Assembly: GCF_014202475.1 (NCBI RefSeq)
Contig: NZ_JACHGV010000009.1
Location: forward strand, 62,001 to 126,000
DNA: 64,000 bases
Source: Streptomyces paradoxus
GTDB lineage: Bacteria; Actinomycetota; Actinomycetes; Streptomycetales; Streptomycetaceae
Direction of reading: 5' to 3'
Made by a program: the position numbers and the translations under genes. Shown in pieces: positions 54,364 through 62,795 of this stretch. Under the pieces are notes generated by a model, which ran no database searches, was not told the origin of the DNA, and saw only the letters and a list, made by a program, of their open reading frames with translations. Positions within the stretch are counted from its first letter, which is position 1. Each line of letters starts with the position of its first letter.

Positions 54364-55620
54364 TCAGCCGAAGAAGTTCCGTACGTGCTCCAGGCCGTCG
54401 ACGAGCGCGTCGATCTCGGCCGGCGTGGAGTACAGATAGAACGACGCTCGCGTGGTCGCAGGAATTCCGTAGCGCAGGCACACCGGCCGCGCGCAGTGGT
54501 GGCCGACCCGGACCGCTATGCCCTGCTCGTCGAGGACCTGGCCCACGTCGTGCGGGTGGATGTCCCCGAGGGTGAAGCTGATCGCCGCGCCGCGGTCCTC
54601 GGCCGTGGTCGGGCCGATGATGCGCAGGTCGGGGACCTCCAGCAGCCGCTTGACCGCGTACTCGGTGAGCGCGTGCTCGTGGGCGAGGATCTTGTCCATG
54701 CCGATCGAGTTGAGGTAGTCGATCGCCGCACCGAGACCGACCGCCTGGGCGATCGGAGGCGTGCCCGCCTCGAACTTGTGGGGCGCCGGGGCGTACGTCG
54801 AGGAGTGCATCGACACCGTCTCGATCATCTCGCCGCCGCCGAGGAACGGGGGCAGGTCCTCCAGCAGCTCCTGGCGGCCCCAGAGGACGCCGATGCCGGT
54901 CGGGCCGCACATCTTGTGGCCGGTGAAGGCCACGAAGTCGGCCTGCAGGGCCTGCACGTCCAGCGGCATGTGCGGCGCGGCCTGGGAGGCGTCGACGCAC
55001 ACCAGCGCACCGACCTCCTGGGCGCGGCGCACGATCGCCTCGACGGGGTTCTGGGTGCCGAGGATGTTGGAGACCAGCACGAAGGAGACGATCTTCGTCT
55101 TCTCGGTGATGACCTCTTCGATGTTCGACAGGTCCAGGCGGCCGTCGTCGGTGAGGCCGAACCACTTCAGCTTCGCGCCCGTGCGCTGCGCGAGCAGCTG
55201 CCACGGCACGATGTTGGAGTGGTGCTCCATCTCCGTGATGACGATCTCGGTCTCGGAGTCCACGCGGTAGGGCTCGTCGGCCCAGCCCAGCATGTTCGCC
55301 ACGAGGTTGAGCGACTCGGAGGCGTTCTTGGTGAAGATCACCTCGTCGCGGCTCGGCGCGTTGATGAACTCAGCGACCTTGTCGCGCGCGCCCTCGTACA
55401 GCGCCGTGGCCTCCTCGGCGAGCACATGCACACCGCGGTGGACGTTGGCGTTGTAGCGCTCGTAGTACTCGCTCAAAGCGTCCAGCACCTGGCGCGGCTT
55501 CTGGCTGGTCGCCGCGTTGTCCAGGTACACGAGCTTCCGGCCTTCGTGGACCTGGCGGTCCAGGATGGGGAAGTCCTTGCGGATCGCCTCTGTGTCGAGG
55601 AGGCCCGGCAGCAATGTCAC
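54364..55620 (-). CDS. sufS: Cysteine desulfurase SufS
   Basis: A 418-residue PLP enzyme of the class V aminotransferase fold. Landmarks are YLDNAATSQKPRQVLDALSE, ITEMEHHSNIVPWQLLAQRT, the PLP Lys in FVAFTGHKMCGPTGIGVLWG, and the active-site Cys in AVRVGHHCARPVCLRYG. It removes sulfur from cysteine as persulfide and passes it to SufU. The start is GTG at 55620, overlapping the sufC stop (GTGA). The length fits the group II desulfurases. Confidence 0.94.
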   Translation of the reverse strand: MTLLPGLLDTEAIRKDFPILDRQVHEGRKLVYLDNAATSQKPRQVLDALSEYYERYNANVHRGVHVLAEEATALYEGARDKVAEFINAPSRDEVIFTKNASESLNLVANMLGWADEPYRVDSETEIVITEMEHHSNIVPWQLLAQRTGAKLKWFGLTDDGRLDLSNIEEVITEKTKIVSFVLVSNILGTQNPVEAIVRRAQEVGALVCVDASQAAPHMPLDVQALQADFVAFTGHKMCGPTGIGVLWGRQELLEDLPPFLGGGEMIETVSMHSSTYAPAPHKFEAGTPPIAQAVGLGAAIDYLNSIGMDKILAHEHALTEYAVKRLLEVPDLRIIGPTTAEDRGAAISFTLGDIHPHDVGQVLDEQGIAVRVGHHCARPVCLRYGIPATTRASFYLYSTPAEIDALVDGLEHVRNFFG

Positions 55621-56381
55621 GCGGATGCGCCACCCTTCGTGTATCCCTCGTAGCCCTCGTTCTCCAGCTTGTCGGCGAGCTCGGCGCCGCCGGACTCGAC
55701 GATCCGGCCGCCGGAGAAGACGTGCACGTGGTCGGGCTTGATGTAGCGGAGGATGCGCGTGTAGTGCGTGATCAGCAGGGTGCCGACCTCGCCCGTCTCG
55801 CGGACGCGGTTCACACCCTCCGACACGACGCGCAGGGCGTCGACGTCCAGACCGGAGTCGGTCTCGTCGAGGATCGCCATCTTGGGCTTGAGGAGCTCCA
55901 GCTGGAGGATCTCGTGGCGCTTCTTCTCACCGCCGGAGAAGCCCTCGTTGACGTTGCGCTCGGCGAAGGAGGGGTCCATGTTGAGGCGCTGCATGGCCTC
56001 CTTGACCTCCTTCACCCAGGTGCGCAGCTTGGGGGCCTCGCCGCGGATGGCGGTGGCGGAGGTGCGCAGGAAGTTCGACACGGACACACCCGGCACCTCG
56101 ACCGGGTACTGCATCGCGAGGAACAGGCCGGCGCGGGCGCGCTCGTCGACGGACATCTCCAGGACGTCCTCGCCGTCGAGGGTGACGGTGCCGCTGGTGA
56201 TGGTGTACTTCGGGTGACCCGCGAGGGAGTAGGCGAGGGTCGACTTGCCGGAGCCGTTGGGGCCCATGATGGCGTGCGTCTCGCCCTGCTTCACGGTGAG
56301 GTCGACGCCCTTGAGGATCTCCTTCGTGGCGTTGTCGGCCTCGACGGTGACGTGCAGGTCTCGGATTTCAAGCGTTGCCAT
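55617..56381 (-). CDS. sufC: SufC ABC-type ATPase of the SufBCD scaffold
   Basis: A 254-residue soluble ATPase. Walker A is IMGPNGSGKSTLAYSLAGHP, the signature NEGFSGGEKKRHEILQLELL, and Walker B KMAILDETDSGLDVDALRV, with the SufC-typical DETDSGLD. The switch His lies in LLITHYTRILRYI. It drives rearrangement of SufB-SufD during cluster assembly. The start is ATG at 56381, 7 bases after the ferredoxin gene; the longer frame upstream is a shadow. Confidence 0.95.
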   Translation of the reverse strand: MATLEIRDLHVTVEADNATKEILKGVDLTVKQGETHAIMGPNGSGKSTLAYSLAGHPKYTITSGTVTLDGEDVLEMSVDERARAGLFLAMQYPVEVPGVSVSNFLRTSATAIRGEAPKLRTWVKEVKEAMQRLNMDPSFAERNVNEGFSGGEKKRHEILQLELLKPKMAILDETDSGLDVDALRVVSEGVNRVRETGEVGTLLITHYTRILRYIKPDHVHVFSGGRIVESGGAELADKLENEGYEGYTKGGASA

Positions 56382-56388
56382 GGATGCC

Positions 56389-56706
56389 TCAGGACTCCTG
56401 GGTGAGGGAGACGAGTACGTCGTCCCCATCGATCTGTACGGGGTAAACGGGGACGGGGCGCGTCGCCGGGAGGGCGTCGGGCTTGCCGGAACGGAGGTCG
56501 AAGCGCGAGCCGTGCAGCCAGCACTCGATGTGGCAGTCGTCGACCTCGCCCTCCGACAGGGAGACGTTCGCGTGCGAGCAGATGTCGTGGATCGCGAACA
56601 CCTCGCCCTCGGTCTGCACGATGGACAGGGGCGTGCCGTCGAGTTCCACCCGCTTCGGGGTGTCCTCCTCCAGCTCGCCCAGTCCACAGGCGCGTACGAA
56701 GGTCAT
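56389..56706 (-). CDS. Rieske-type non-haem ferredoxin in the suf operon
   Basis: A 105-residue protein with a Rieske [2Fe-2S] site: CSHANVSLSEGEVDDCHIEC (Cys-x-His and the second Cys), then WLHGSRFDLRSG with the second His. It resembles BphA3-type ferredoxins. It sits between sufD and sufC, with an ATGA overlap to sufD. This place is common in actinobacterial suf operons, where it may supply electrons or act as an early cluster acceptor. The specific partner is unknown. Confidence 0.9.
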   Translation of the reverse strand: MTFVRACGLGELEEDTPKRVELDGTPLSIVQTEGEVFAIHDICSHANVSLSEGEVDDCHIECWLHGSRFDLRSGKPDALPATRPVPVYPVQIDGDDVLVSLTQES

Positions 56707-57887
56707 GCGACCGCCGCCTCCAGCTCCTCCTCGATCTTGGCGATCAGGCGCTCCTCGATGTCGGGGAGGCCGATCTGCTGGACCAGCTCGGCGAAGAAGC
56801 CGCGGACCACCAGGCGGCGGGCCTCGTGCTCCGGGATGCCGCGGGCCATGAGGTAGAAGAGCTGCTCGTCGTCGAAGCGGCCGGTCGCCGAGGCGTGGCC
56901 GGCGCCGACGATCTCGCCGGTCTCGATCTCCAGGTTCGGTACGGAGTCCACGCGCGCCCCGTCCGTGAGAACCAGGTTGCGGTTCATCTCGTACGTGTCC
57001 GTGCCCTCGGCCTTGGCCTCGATGAGCACGTCGCCGATCCACACCGCGTGCGCGTCGTCACCCTGGAGCGCGCCCTTGTAGACGACGTTCGACTTGCAGT
57101 GCGGGACGTTGTGGTCGACCAGGAGGCGGTGCTCCTGGTGCTGGCCCTGGTCGGTGAAGTACAGGCCGAACAGCTCGGCCTCGCCGCCGGGGCCCGCGTA
57201 CTGCACGCGCGGGTGCAGCCGCACGACGTCACCGCCGAAGGTGACGACGACGGACTTGAAGGAGGCGTCGCGGCCGATGAGCGCGTTGTGCTGGGCGACG
57301 TGGACGGCCTTGTCGTCCCAGTCCTGGACGGAGACGACGGTGAGCTTGGCACCGTCGCCCAGGACGTAGTCGACGTTGGCGGCGAGCACCGCGTCGCCGG
57401 TGTGGTCGATGACCACGACGGCCTCGGCGAAGGCACCCAGTTCGATCACCTGGTGGCCGAAGGCGGTGCCGCCCTCGCCGTGCACCGAGATACGGATGGG
57501 CTCGGTGAGGACGGTCTCCTTGGGGACGGTCACGACCGAGGCCTTCTCGAACGCCGAGTAGGCCTGGGCGGCGACGCGGTCCGCCGGGGTGCCGGCCTTG
57601 CCGAGCCGGGCGTCGTCGCGTCCGACGGCCTCGACGGTGACGCCCTGGGGGGCCTGGACGTCGACCTTCACGCCGTCGCCGTTCGCGACGGCGGTGCCGT
57701 CGTGCAGACCGCGCAGGCGCTCCAGCGGGGTGAACCGCCACTCCTCCTCACGGCCGTGCGGGACGGGGAAGTCCGCCACGTCGAAGGAGGGGGGCGCGCT
57801 CATGCGCGTGGCGACGGTCGACTCCGCGGCGACCGCGATCGAGCCGGCGGTGGTGGAGCCCACCGGGATGTTCTGGGCCTCAGCCAT
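56703..57887 (-). CDS. sufD: SufD scaffold subunit
   Basis: A 394-residue protein starting at ATG 57887. The N-terminal helical part has REEEWRFTPLERLRGLHDGT. The right-handed beta-helix core runs through LFGLYFTDQGQHQEHRLLVD, HCKSNVVYKGALQGDDAHAV and IGDVLIEAKAEGTDTYEMNR. The C-terminal DDEQLFYLMARGIPEHEARR and LVVRGFFAEL are shared with SufB. The His and Cys of the interface (HNVPHCKSN) are present. It forms SufBC2D with SufB and SufC. Confidence 0.94.
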   Translation of the reverse strand: MAEAQNIPVGSTTAGSIAVAAESTVATRMSAPPSFDVADFPVPHGREEEWRFTPLERLRGLHDGTAVANGDGVKVDVQAPQGVTVEAVGRDDARLGKAGTPADRVAAQAYSAFEKASVVTVPKETVLTEPIRISVHGEGGTAFGHQVIELGAFAEAVVVIDHTGDAVLAANVDYVLGDGAKLTVVSVQDWDDKAVHVAQHNALIGRDASFKSVVVTFGGDVVRLHPRVQYAGPGGEAELFGLYFTDQGQHQEHRLLVDHNVPHCKSNVVYKGALQGDDAHAVWIGDVLIEAKAEGTDTYEMNRNLVLTDGARVDSVPNLEIETGEIVGAGHASATGRFDDEQLFYLMARGIPEHEARRLVVRGFFAELVQQIGLPDIEERLIAKIEEELEAAVA

Positions 57888-57940
57888 GGCTGTCGTAGTG
57901 CTCTCTTTCCTGAGTGGGACGTCTGCTGTCGAGGGGGCGG

Positions 57941-59362
57941 TCAGCCGACCGCGCCCTCCATCTGCAGCTCGATCAGCCGGTTGAGCTCCAGCGCGTACTC
58001 CATGGGGAGCTCCTTGGCGATGGGCTCGACGAAGCCGCGCACGATCATCGCCATGGCCTCGTCCTCGCTCAGGCCGCGGCTCATCAGGTAGAAGAGCTGG
58101 TCCTCGGAGACCTTGGAGACGGTCGCCTCGTGGCCCATGGACACGTCGTCCTCGCGGACGTCCACGTAGGGGTAGGTGTCCGAGCGGGAGATGGTGTCGA
58201 CGAGCAGCGCGTCGCAGAGCACGTTCGACTTGGAGCCCGGGGCGCCCTCGCCGATCTCGATGAGACCGCGGTAGGAGGTGCGGCCACCGCCGCGCGCGAC
58301 GGACTTCGAGACGATGTTGGACGACGTGTTCGGCGCCATGTGGACCATCTTGGCGCCCGCGTCCTGGTGCTGGCCCTCGCCCGCGAAGGCGATGGACAGG
58401 GTCTCGCCCTTGGCGTGCTCGCCCATCAGGTAGACGGCCGGGTACTTCATCGTCACCTTGGAGCCGATGTTGCCGTCGACCCACTCCATGGTCGCGCCCT
58501 CGTAGGCGACGGCGCGCTTGGTGACCAGGTTGTAGACGTTGTTCGACCAGTTCTGGATGGTCGTGTAGCGGCAGCGGGCGTTCTTCTTGACGATGATCTC
58601 GACGACCGCGGAGTGCAGCGAGTCCGACTTGTAGATCGGGGCGGTGCAGCCCTCGACGTAGTGCACGTAGGCACCCTCGTCGACGATGATCAGGGTCCGC
58701 TCGAACTGGCCCATGTTCTCCGTGTTGATGCGGAAGTAGGCCTGGAGCGGGATCTCCACGTGGACGCCCGGCGGCACGTAGATGAAGGAGCCGCCCGACC
58801 ACACGGCGGAGTTCAGCGACGCGAACTTGTTGTCACCGACGGGGATGACGGTCCCGAAGTACTCCTTGAAGAGCTCCGGGTGCTCCTTCAGCGCGGTGTC
58901 GGTGTCGAGGAAGATGACGCCCTGCTCCTCCAGGTCCTCGCGGATCTGGTGGTAGACGACCTCCGACTCGTACTGCGCGGCGACACCGGCGACGAGGCGC
59001 TGCTTCTCCGCCTCGGGGATGCCGAGCTTGTCGTACGTGGCCTTGATGTCCTCGGGCAGGTCCTCCCAGGACTCCGCCTGCTTCTCCGTGGAGCGCACGA
59101 AGTACTTGATGTTGTCGAAGTCGATGCCCGACAGGTCCGAGCCCCAGTTCGGCATGGGCTTCTTCTCGAACAGGCGCAGGCCCTTGAGGCGGAGCTTGGT
59201 CATCCACTCCGGCTCGCTCTTCTTCGAGGAGATGTCCCGGACGACGTCCTCGTTGATGCCGCGCTTGGCAGAGGCGCCGGCCGTGTCGGAGTCGGCCCAG
59301 CCGTACTCGTACTTGCCCAGGCCCTCCAGCTCAGGGTGGGCAGTCTCCGTGGGGAGAGTCAT
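57941..59362 (-). CDS. sufB: SufB scaffold subunit
   Basis: A 473-residue protein starting at ATG 59362 (ATGA overlap with sufR). SufB features are KYEYGWADSDTAGASAKRGI, FFD-type N-terminal helices, VWSGGSFIYVPPGVHVEIPL, NTENMGQFERTLIIVDEGAY and HYVEGCTAPIYKSDSLHSAV. The cluster-site Cys lies in SKSNVLCDALLVDTISRSDT, with EDQLFYLMSRGLSEDEAMAM near the end. This is the main scaffold on which the nascent Fe-S cluster forms. It lies 53 bases upstream of sufD. Confidence 0.95.
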   Translation of the reverse strand: MTLPTETAHPELEGLGKYEYGWADSDTAGASAKRGINEDVVRDISSKKSEPEWMTKLRLKGLRLFEKKPMPNWGSDLSGIDFDNIKYFVRSTEKQAESWEDLPEDIKATYDKLGIPEAEKQRLVAGVAAQYESEVVYHQIREDLEEQGVIFLDTDTALKEHPELFKEYFGTVIPVGDNKFASLNSAVWSGGSFIYVPPGVHVEIPLQAYFRINTENMGQFERTLIIVDEGAYVHYVEGCTAPIYKSDSLHSAVVEIIVKKNARCRYTTIQNWSNNVYNLVTKRAVAYEGATMEWVDGNIGSKVTMKYPAVYLMGEHAKGETLSIAFAGEGQHQDAGAKMVHMAPNTSSNIVSKSVARGGGRTSYRGLIEIGEGAPGSKSNVLCDALLVDTISRSDTYPYVDVREDDVSMGHEATVSKVSEDQLFYLMSRGLSEDEAMAMIVRGFVEPIAKELPMEYALELNRLIELQMEGAVG

Positions 59363-60081
59363 GCGGGGTTCCTCCCGGCCGTGCTTGCAGATGCGTTGTG
59401 GGAAATCTTGGGGATGAACGTCGTGCAGACGCCGTCGCCGTGCGCGATGGTGGCGAGCCGCTGCACGTGCGTACCGAGCAGCTCGGCGAAAAATTCCGTC
59501 TCCGCCTCGCACAGTTGGGGGAACTGCTCGGCGACGTGGGCGACCGGGCAGTGGTGCTGGCAGAGCTGCTCACCCTGTTGCGGGTGGGGCGCGCTGCGCG
59601 CAGTGGCAGCGTACCCGTCGGCACTCAGGGCCTTGGCCAGCGCTTCGGTCCGCTTCTCGGGCGGCGCCGTCTCCACCGCCCGGCGGTAGGCGCCCGCCTG
59701 TGCGGCGATCCTGGCGCGGGCGAACGCGGCGATCGCCTCGTTGCCCCCCTCGCGGTCGGCGATCCAGCGCAGGGCGTCCGCCGCGAGCTTGTCGTAGGAC
59801 TGGTCGAAGGCGTCCCGGCCGCAGTCCGTCAGGGCGAACACCTTGGCCGGGCGTCCGCGGGTCCGCGCGCCGTACACCCGCTGCTCGCGCGCCTCCACGA
59901 CACCGTCGCCCGTGAGGGCGTCGAGATGCCGGCGCACGGCCGCCTGGGTGAGGCCCAGCCGCTCGGCGAGTTCGGCGACGGTCGAGGGGCCGTGGTCCAG
60001 GATGGACCGCGCGACGCGGTTGCGGGTGGACCGCTCACCGGTCGCCAGCTCCTCGTGGGGTGCCTCGCCGACGTTTTTCAC
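59359..60081 (-). CDS. sufR: SufR, Fe-S-sensing repressor of the suf operon
   Basis: About 240 residues if the start is GTG 60081; the frame stays open to another GTG at 60153. The winged helix has RSILDHGPSTVAELAERLGL, TQAAVRRHLDALTGDGVVEA and the RVYGARTRGRPAKVFALTD wing. The C-terminal cluster-binding Cys residues appear in GEQLCQHHCPVAHVAEQFPQ, LCEAETEF and GDGVCTTF. Holo-SufR represses suf when Fe-S supply is adequate. It is the first gene of the operon. A CAAC-N6-GTTG site touches the GTG at 60081, which favours that start and autoregulation. Confidence 0.92.
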   Translation of the reverse strand: MKNVGEAPHEELATGERSTRNRVARSILDHGPSTVAELAERLGLTQAAVRRHLDALTGDGVVEAREQRVYGARTRGRPAKVFALTDCGRDAFDQSYDKLAADALRWIADREGGNEAIAAFARARIAAQAGAYRRAVETAPPEKRTEALAKALSADGYAATARSAPHPQQGEQLCQHHCPVAHVAEQFPQLCEAETEFFAELLGTHVQRLATIAHGDGVCTTFIPKISHNASASTAGRNPA

Positions 60082-60094
60082 AACGCCATTGTTG
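60081..60094. promoter_or_regulatory. SufR operator CAAC-N6-GTTG
   Basis: CAACGCCATTGTTG fits the inverted repeat CAAC-N6-GTTG known as a SufR binding site. It abuts the sufR start codon, so bound repressor would block initiation of the whole suf transcript. Confidence 0.82.
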
Positions 60095-60153
60095 CGTAAT
60101 TCTTCCGGACCGGGCAAGCCGCGCATGCCGCACTCGACGGTGCCCTGCGTCAC

Positions 60154-60167
60154 TTAGGTAAACCTAA
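60154..60167. promoter_or_regulatory. TTAGGT-AA-ACCTAA palindrome, iron-box-like but short-spaced
   Basis: Perfect 6-bp arms separated by two bases lie in the divergent region between sufR and the AAC(3)-like gene. The TTAGG/CCTAA halves recall DmdR/IdeR iron boxes, but the normal spacing is nine bases, not four, so the binding protein is uncertain. Confidence 0.5.
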
Positions 60168-60242
60168 TCTGACCTGCGGAAACGATCTCTGATCGATCAA
60201 ACCGCTGGCATGCGGCAGCGGCTTCGGGGACACTCCACAACC

Positions 60243-61055
60243 ATGCCCACACCCCCTCCGACCGGCCCTCTTGTCACCCGCGAGACCCTCCGGACCCAGC
60301 TCGCCGAGCTTGGTGTACGCCCCGGTGAGACCCTCCTCGCGCACTCTTCGCTCAGTGCCCTCGGCTGGGTGAACGGCGGTGCCGTCGCGGTGGTGCGGGG
60401 ACTGCTCGACGCGCTCGGCCCGCAGGGCACGCTCGTGGTCCCCACCCAGACCGGCGACCTGTCCGACCCGGCCCTGTGGAGCAACCCGCCCGTGCCCCCG
60501 CAATGGTGGGCGGCCATCCGGGCCACCATGCCCGCCTACGACCCTCGGATCACGCCCGCCCGCGGGGTCGGCGTCGTCCCGGAGACCGTGCGGACCTGGC
60601 CCGGCGCACTGCGCAGCGCGCATCCGCAGACCTCGTTCGCGGCGCTCGGGCCCCGCGCGGCCGAGGTGCTCGACGGGCACGCGCCCGACTGCCGGCTCGG
60701 TGAGCGCAGCCCGCTGGCGAAACTGGAGGCGATGGGCGCCCGGGTGCTGCTGCTCGGCGCCGGCTACGCCTCCTGCACGAGCTTCCACCTCGCCGAGTAC
60801 CGGATCCCGTCCCCCCGCGTCGCCGTGGGCCGGCCCGGCCCCGAGGGCTGGGAGACCGTCACCGAGGTGTCGATCAGCTCGGACCGTTTCGACGAGCTGG
60901 GCTACGACTTCGAGCGGGACCGCCCCGTCGTCCGCGGCAAGGTCGGAGCGGCCGAGGCGCGGCTGTTCCCGGTGGCGGACGCCGTGGCCTACGCCGAGCG
61001 GTGGCTGGCGGTCCACCGCCCCCGTGACGAGGAATTCCTCCACCCGCCGGTCTGA
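60243..61055 (+). CDS. AAC(3)-family acetyltransferase (aminoglycoside N3-acetyltransferase-like)
   Basis: A 270-residue protein starting at ATG 60243. Family motifs are GVRPGETLLAHSSLSALGWV (acetyl-CoA and substrate loop), AVVRGLLDALGPQGTLVVPT, TPARGVGVVPETVRTWPGAL, HPQTSFAALGPRA and LLLGAGYASCTSFHLAEY (His and Glu/Tyr of the active site). It could confer low-level aminoglycoside resistance, but many actinobacterial homologues have other amino substrates. It is not near antibiotic genes. The ABC exporter genes follow 31 bases later, perhaps as one unit. Confidence 0.85.
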   Translation: MPTPPPTGPLVTRETLRTQLAELGVRPGETLLAHSSLSALGWVNGGAVAVVRGLLDALGPQGTLVVPTQTGDLSDPALWSNPPVPPQWWAAIRATMPAYDPRITPARGVGVVPETVRTWPGALRSAHPQTSFAALGPRAAEVLDGHAPDCRLGERSPLAKLEAMGARVLLLGAGYASCTSFHLAEYRIPSPRVAVGRPGPEGWETVTEVSISSDRFDELGYDFERDRPVVRGKVGAAEARLFPVADAVAYAERWLAVHRPRDEEFLHPPV

Positions 61056-61086
61056 GGTCCGATCCTCCTACCTAGACTCTGGACCC

Positions 61087-62010
61087 ATGCGAAGTGAGCC
61101 CGTGGTCCAGGTCCAGGCCCTGGTGAAGCGGTACGGCACGAAGACCGCGGTGGACGGGCTCGACCTGGTGGCCCGGGCGGGTGTGACCGCCGTGCTCGGC
61201 CCCAACGGGGCGGGCAAGACGACCACGGTCGAGACCTGCGAGGGGTACCGGAAGCCGGACTCCGGCACGGTGCGCGTCCTGGGCCTCGACCCGGTGCGAC
61301 AGTCCGCCGGCCTGCGGCCCCGCATCGGCGTGATGCTCCAGTCCGGCGGCGTCTACTCCGGCTCCCGGGCCGACGAGATGCTCCGCCACGTGGCCAGGCT
61401 GCACGCGCACCCGCTGGACGTGGACGCGCTGATCGAGCGTCTGGGCCTCGGCTCCTGCGGCCGTACGACGTACCGGCGCCTGTCGGGCGGGCAGCAGCAG
61501 CGGCTCGCCCTGGCCATGGCCGTGGTGGGGCGCCCGGAGCTGGTCTTCCTCGACGAGCCGACCGCCGGACTCGACCCGCAGGCCCGCCGCGCCACGTGGG
61601 ACCTGGTCCGGGACCTGCGGGCCGACGGCGTCTCCGTCATCCTCACCACGCACTACATGGACGAGGCCGAGCAGCTCGCCGACGACGTGGCGATCATCGA
61701 CGCGGGCCGGGTCATCGCCCAGGGCTCCCCGGAGGAGCTGTGCCGCGGCGGCGCGGAGAACACGCTCCGCTTCTCGGGGCGGCCGGGCCTGGACGTGGGC
61801 TCGCTGCTCAAGGCCCTGCCCGCCGACTGCTCGGCCGCCGAGCTGACGCCGGGTTCCTACCGCGTCGTCGGCAAGGTCGACCCCCAGCTGCTCGCGACGG
61901 TCACCTCCTGGTGCGCCCAGCACGGCGTCATGCCGGAGAAGATCTCGGTCGAGCGGCACACCCTGGAGGACGTCTTCTTGGAGCTCACCGGCAAGGAGCT
62001 GCGCTCATGA
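61087..62010 (+). CDS. ABC-2 type exporter ATPase (drug/lipid export family)
   Basis: A 307-residue ATPase. Walker A is AVLGPNGAGKTTTVETCEGY, the Q-loop IGVMLQSGGVYSGSRADEML, the signature YRRLSGGQQQRLALAMAVVG, and Walker B ELVFLDEPTAGLDPQARRA, with the switch His in VILTTHYMDEAEQLADDVAI. A C-terminal extension of about 80 residues is typical of the DrrA group. The start is ATG at 61087. It is coupled to its membrane partner by ATGA. The substrate is unknown; the position before ctaA is not explained. Confidence 0.92.
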   Translation: MRSEPVVQVQALVKRYGTKTAVDGLDLVARAGVTAVLGPNGAGKTTTVETCEGYRKPDSGTVRVLGLDPVRQSAGLRPRIGVMLQSGGVYSGSRADEMLRHVARLHAHPLDVDALIERLGLGSCGRTTYRRLSGGQQQRLALAMAVVGRPELVFLDEPTAGLDPQARRATWDLVRDLRADGVSVILTTHYMDEAEQLADDVAIIDAGRVIAQGSPEELCRGGAENTLRFSGRPGLDVGSLLKALPADCSAAELTPGSYRVVGKVDPQLLATVTSWCAQHGVMPEKISVERHTLEDVFLELTGKELRS

Positions 62011-62783
62011 CCGCCACCGGCACCGGGATGTACACGCCGAAGCCCGGCGCGGCCCCGCTCCCCCGCATGATCGCGGCCCAGGCCCTGCTCGAAACGAAGA
62101 TGCTGCTGCGCAACGGCGAGCAGCTGCTGCTGACCGTCGTCATCCCGGCCCTGCTCCTGGTGCTCTTCAGCACCGTGGACATCGTCGACACGGGCGCCGG
62201 CGAGGCCGTCGACTTCCTCACCCCCGGCGTCCTCGCGCTCGCGGTGATGTCGACGGCGTTCACCGGCCAGGCCATCGCCACCGGCTTCGAGCGCCGCTAC
62301 GGCGTGCTGAAGCGGCTGGCCTCCTCGCCCCTGCCGCGCTGGGGCCTGATGACGGCCAAGACGCTGTCGGTCCTGGTCACCGAAGTGCTCCAGGTGATCC
62401 TGCTCACGGTGATCGCCTTCGCGCTCGGCTGGTCGCCGCAGGGCAACCCGTTCGCCGTCCTGCTGCTCCTGGTCCTCGGCACGGCGGCCTTCTCAGGCCT
62501 CGGGCTGCTGATGGCCGGGACGCTGAAGGCCGAGGCGACGCTGGCCGCGGCCAACCTGGTGTTCCTGCTGCTGCTGGTCGGCGGCGGGGTCATCGTGCCG
62601 CTCGACAAGTTCCCCTCCGCCGCCCAGGACGTGCTCGGTCTGCTGCCGATCTCGGCCCTGTCCGACGGGCTGCGGGACGTGCTCCAGCACGGCGCCGGGA
62701 TGCCCTGGGGCAATCTGGGGATCCTGGCCGTCTGGGCGGTCGCCGGGCTGGCGGCGGCCGGGAAGTTCTTCCGCTGGGAGTAG
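62007..62783 (+). CDS. ABC-2 type exporter permease
   Basis: A 258-residue integral membrane protein with six helices of the DrrB/ABC-2 kind. Landmarks are QLLLTVVIPALLLVLFSTVD, GVLALAVMSTAFTGQAIATG, FERRYGVLKRLASSPLPRWG (the family loop contacting the ATPase) and AANLVFLLLLVGGGVIVPLD. The start is ATG at 62007, overlapping the ATPase stop. It ends 12 bases before ctaA, so the three genes are probably co-transcribed. Confidence 0.9.
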   Translation: MTATGTGMYTPKPGAAPLPRMIAAQALLETKMLLRNGEQLLLTVVIPALLLVLFSTVDIVDTGAGEAVDFLTPGVLALAVMSTAFTGQAIATGFERRYGVLKRLASSPLPRWGLMTAKTLSVLVTEVLQVILLTVIAFALGWSPQGNPFAVLLLLVLGTAAFSGLGLLMAGTLKAEATLAAANLVFLLLLVGGGVIVPLDKFPSAAQDVLGLLPISALSDGLRDVLQHGAGMPWGNLGILAVWAVAGLAAAGKFFRWE

Positions 62784-62795
62784 GGAAGGTGCCCT

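Noticed and set aside
60154..60167. A canonical DmdR/IdeR iron box
   Set aside because: The TTAGG and CCTAA halves are four bases apart rather than the nine of known iron boxes; it is kept only as a palindrome of unknown partner.
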